From positions 9,998,046 through 10,062,045 of the forward strand of contig NC_135775.1 of NCBI RefSeq assembly GCF_028453695.1: 64,000 nt of DNA. Reading direction: 5' to 3'. The position numbers and the translations under genes were made by a program. The notes beneath the pieces are model-generated. The model searched no databases, was not told the origin of the DNA, and saw only the letters and a list, made by a program, of their open reading frames with translations. This document shows positions 60,871 to 64,000 of the stretch, one piece after another. Within the stretch, counting starts at the first letter, position 1. Each line of letters opens with the position of its first letter. Origin of the DNA: Augochlora pura. Lineage: Eukaryota; Arthropoda; Insecta; Hymenoptera; Halictidae.

Positions 60871-60980
60871 TTAATACGTTGAAACTCGCGTGTCCCACAT
60901 ATGGGACACGATAACTTTGAATAAAATCTTAATGCGCGACGCGTGAATCGGGGCAGTAATTGTTAACGTAAAATTAACCT
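60871..60980 (+). mobile_element. Family D terminus with a nine-base hairpin
   Basis: TTAATACGTTGAAACTCGCG resembles the family D left end at 61474 (TTAACACGTTGATTCCCGCG). It is followed at 60889-60910 by CGTGTCCCA, CATA, TGGGACACG, a perfect stem. No clear right end, so the element may be truncated. Confidence 0.45.
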
Positions 60981-61373
60981 TAGACTCGCATTGAGACCGG
61001 CCGAATACCACGACTTACTAAAAAAAAACCGCTGTTTATTTGTGCTCTTAAAAAAGACATCAACGTTCCGTCTAGTCAAGGATGGATGAACCAACTGCGC
61101 ACAGTTTTTCGTTTAAAGTCTCGAATCAATTTTTTAATTCGACAACGCAGTACAATTTAAATGGCAAACGATCTAAATAAACTCGGTCTTCTCGTCGTGA
61201 TAAAGCAGCACGGTAATTGCTTCTGGTAGCCAGAGCCAAGGGAAACGTCAAAACTTTGCTAAGATAACTGAAATTCTAAAGAAAACATCCTACCTAGTTA
61301 TCCGACATTTTCTTCAATTTCCTTGTACCGGTTTCGAAATTACATTCTTGCAAAATTAACGCGGAGAATGTGC
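60981..61373. other. Unassigned spacer
   Basis: No feature seen; mixed composition. Confidence 0.3.
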
Positions 61374-61835
61374 CTTTCGCCGTACTTTGACGAGTCTGGC
61401 TCGCGATGGAGATTTCTAATAATAACCTGTTAAGTATAAATGTTGATCTGTTCTATTCTTTTATCGTCAATATTTAACACGTTGATTCCCGCGTCGGTCG
61501 TATACATGGTCGACATGAATCTCCCACTCGATTACGAAATTCATTTCTATTGCGATATATCGAATGCAGTGAATATCACTTTGACTTTTAAAATACGAAA
61601 GAGAGCTAATATTTTTTGCGGTAGATTTGAATTTTTCAGCCTTGGTTTTACTAATTAAATAATTTTAACACAGCGCGAACTTTCGCAGTCGATAATTCGG
61701 TAATTAACGTGTTAAGCATCAAAGTAAATCCGAGCACACAATAAATTACGAATTTTATTTTTCCTCTAACAAAACGATTACAATCGACAAAGTTTTCATT
61801 GTGACTGCGAAGAAAATGGTGCGGCGAGCAGGATG
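61374..61835 (+). mobile_element. Family F repeat interrupted by a family D MITE
   Basis: The flanks 61374-61473 and 61716-61835 align in order with 18703-19065 (GACGAGTCTGGCTCGCGATG, ATCTGTTCTATTCTTTTATC, then GAATTTTATTTTTC and GAAGAAAATGGTGCGGCG). The inserted 238 bp is absent from the 18703 copy. Confidence 0.55.
61474..61715 (+). mobile_element. MITE family D (TTAA-flanked, nested)
   Basis: The left end TTAACACGTTGATTCCCGCG and right end CGGTAATTAACGTGTTAA are inverted repeats of about 14 bp with TTAA at both edges; length 242 bp. A 72-codon plus frame inside is not a recognised protein. Confidence 0.72.
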
Positions 61836-63577
61836 ATATTTTTCCAGAGATTGTCGTTTGCTTTCAAAAGATTCGTTTCATTCGGAATATTCTATTGTCG
61901 AGATCTCGGTGCTTCGCAAGGCGTGCTCCTATAAAAAGAAAATAACATCTGTTTTCGTTCTTTCATTCCGAATGTTCATTCTTTCGTTCTGAATTTTCAT
62001 TCAGATAATTGTTCATGTTACGCGACGTCTTGGGTTCATTGTCCACGACAAAGTACGCGATGTTTCCTGGCTGCAGATCGCAATCGGCGTGTCGCTGCGA
62101 CACCGGGGGGGGCGGCTGTCCGTTCACCGATCGACCCGTCACCATTTGTACGTCGCATGTTCCACGAACGTGCGCATAATTAATACGTCGCGATATCGAT
62201 GCAGCTGGTTTCGTAATGAAAATCAATCGCCGGCCGTGTAATTGAATTCCGCGCGGGAGGTACTGATTGCGGTCGCGACATTCGCGAGGCAGCGTCTCGT
62301 TACAGAGAAATGTTGATTTACTAACGATATCTTCCCCGCGACACCGTTAATTACGCTTAACATCAAAGAAAACAGCTCGGGGTAACGGGGAAGCGATTCA
62401 AAATTAAAGAATCCGTTTTAACGGGGATCGATACAGATTCGAACACGCGACAACGATGGAAATGTGAACGCGTCTATTTAATAATTGAATAATCTTTTCT
62501 AATAATTGAGAGCGGAACGCATTGATTTGGACTATCTTGTAAAACGTTTGTTTCATTTATCATCGATGTGCGATAAATAATGAACCCCACATCTCAGTGT
62601 ATCGTTGACGTTACTTACCGACTTGTCACGTTTCTAAACGTAATTTAGTTTCAGTCACGACGTAGCTAAAGTCGTGAATTTTATTTATTTCTTCTAAACA
62701 TTGCAGAGACATCATTGAATTACATCTTGTAGACTCTTGATATTTTGTGGATGCACAAACTTCTCGTTTGGAATAAAAGTTTGTGTAAAAATTAGGCAGT
62801 AGAAGGTTAATAACAAGAAATAGCTGAACAAGGTGCAGTCGTCGACCCACATTTCGCATTAAAAATGAAATACGCAAAGTTACGACACGTAAAGTGGACA
62901 ACTTCCGCGAAAGTGTCTGTTTCACGGTAAACACTCGATGAAGAGTAGAATCGTTGGCGGGGTTAGCCAACGGGTGGCACGGAAATATTTTCGATCTCCC
63001 GAAGACTTTCAGGGACGGTCGACCAAGAATAGAGGAAAATCCAATTTTAATCGCGGAACCTCGACCCGCGCGATCGCTCTCCGACGAACGGGACGTCAAC
63101 AAACGCGGTGAATTTTCAACCGAGATAAAACTGTGTCCCCCCTCCCCCCTCCTCCCCAGGCCGTCAGAACACCGAACTTTTCGTGGCCCAAAGTGTTCGC
63201 GGGTTTTTTTTTTCTCTTCCTCTTTGTAGCAGCTTTACGTAACCGGTTCGGATTACCGCTCCCATCGTTGTTCGAGCGAGCGCGATCCTGCCGAGGACAT
63301 TGAAATTTCTGTTCTTCGTACGGTGTAAAATTTCAAACGAAATTTTTTCACTGTTTTTATATCGGGGCGCGGTTGCGGATTGATCGCAATTTTTCAATTA
63401 TTTTCTATTTTCGATTCGAATACAACGATTCGAATGAATGGAGGATGGGAAGATCGTGTGAAAGCATTTTTAGAACGGTAACAGCGGAATAAATTGCGCA
63501 ACGAAACGAATTGTTCGGAAGAACGCTGCTCCACTTTTTAATCGTGATATCGTGCGTTACCGAAAGCGAAAATTTTA
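61836..63577. other. Unassigned; GC islands at 62000-62450 and 62940-63420
   Basis: A minus frame of 158 codons at 62626-63102 and plus and minus frames in the second island show no domain. GCAGTAGAAGGTTAA at about 62797-62811 resembles a TTAA-type end (TTAACCTTCTAC) also seen at 54196. No gene called. Confidence 0.3.
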
Positions 63578-63712
63578 GCATAAGACGAACTTGATAAAGT
63601 TAATCTTAACTTGTACTTAAAAGTTATAGCATAAGATTAACTTAATAAAGCATAAGATTAACTTAATAAAGCATAAGATTAATTTAATAAAGCATGCGAT
63701 TGATTTATTCAA
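63578..63712 (+). repeat. 21-bp tandem repeat, four units plus a decayed one
   Basis: GCATAAGATTAACTTAATAA-type units start at 63629, 63650, 63671 and 63692; a diverged unit starts at 63578. Exact 21-bp spacing in the last four. Confidence 0.85.
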
Positions 63713-63848
63713 AGGGAAGATAGGTTTAATCGAGCAGATTTAATAAATCTTTGAAAAATCGTTGAAGCGCGTTCGTGCACCTGCATTCGACGGAATTCTG
63801 AGTCGAAAAATTTGATTGCTGGCTCGTTGAATTATGAACGATCGGAAG

Positions 63849-63860
63849 GATCACGTGATC
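63849..63860. promoter_or_regulatory. Palindromic E-box GATCACGTGATC
   Basis: A 12-bp perfect palindrome centred on CACGTG, the bHLH target used by Myc/Max and CLOCK/CYCLE-type factors. It lies about 95 bp before a donor-like CAAG|GTAAAC (63951-63960), which would fit a short non-coding first exon, but nothing else confirms a gene. Confidence 0.3.
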
Positions 63861-64000
63861 GAGATTTGATCGGGTCGATCGCGGCTGAAGACCGACTAGT
63901 GAACGCGCACGCGAGAAGACCCGTATCAGAGACACACGATCCAATTCCTTCAAGGTAAACGATGCTAGTCCTGCATCGAACCGGCTCGTTCTGCTGTTTA

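Overview
This window reads as non-coding nuclear DNA from an arthropod, most likely a hymenopteran insect (bee, ant or wasp). I infer this from the absence of any compact gene array, the mosaic of AT-rich and CpG-rich blocks, many short non-autonomous DNA transposons flanked by TTAA, and two decayed non-LTR retrotransposon fragments whose C-terminal protein motifs resemble insect elements. No host protein-coding exon could be identified. The open frames present are short, often open on both strands in GC-rich DNA, or formed by simple repeats, and none matches a host family I recognise. The stretch is best read as intergenic or as one or more very long introns, possibly with a promoter or 5' UTR exon of a large gene inside the 40.6-48.2 kb block.

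Layout. At 1-5.8 kb there is a GC-rich start, a LINE ORF2 tail (2510-2911), one MITE nested inside another (3130-3568), and an 11-unit 16-bp satellite facing inverted copies of itself (4369-4680). At 5.8-17 kb the DNA is mostly unassigned, with transposon termini near 7.2-7.4 kb, a 23-bp minisatellite of ten units (8041-8271) and GC-rich islands at about 10.3-11.0, 15.3-16.0 and 16.4-17.05 kb. At 17-25 kb lie two near-identical MITEs with G-tracts (17051, 21204), family F repeats, a 174-bp tandem duplication (21965-22440), a purine-rich strand (23390-23775) and a seven-unit 85-bp minisatellite (23923-24517). At 25-40 kb are more transposon ends, a larger TTAA-bounded element (33393-33968) and a MITE with an ACCGACCGGT terminus (39519).

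At 40-48 kb is the largest GC-rich, CpG-dense block. It carries long GA tracts that switch to CT tracts, a full CRE octamer and a few splice-like or start-like contexts, and is the best candidate promoter region. At 48-64 kb are a 5'-truncated LINE with a (TAA)n tail on the minus strand (48463-48878), further MITEs including a second nested pair (61374-61835), a perfect 40-bp AT palindrome (53737), a Z-DNA-like GT/AC stretch (58857) and a 21-bp tandem array (63629-63712).

The unifying theme is TTAA-targeting non-autonomous transposons. At least seven terminal-inverted-repeat families (A-G here) are present, several in two or more copies, with two nested insertions that give relative ages. TTAA targets and C-rich termini are hallmarks of the piggyBac superfamily, but no transposase is encoded here. 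All calls are by eye; no alignment or database search was run.
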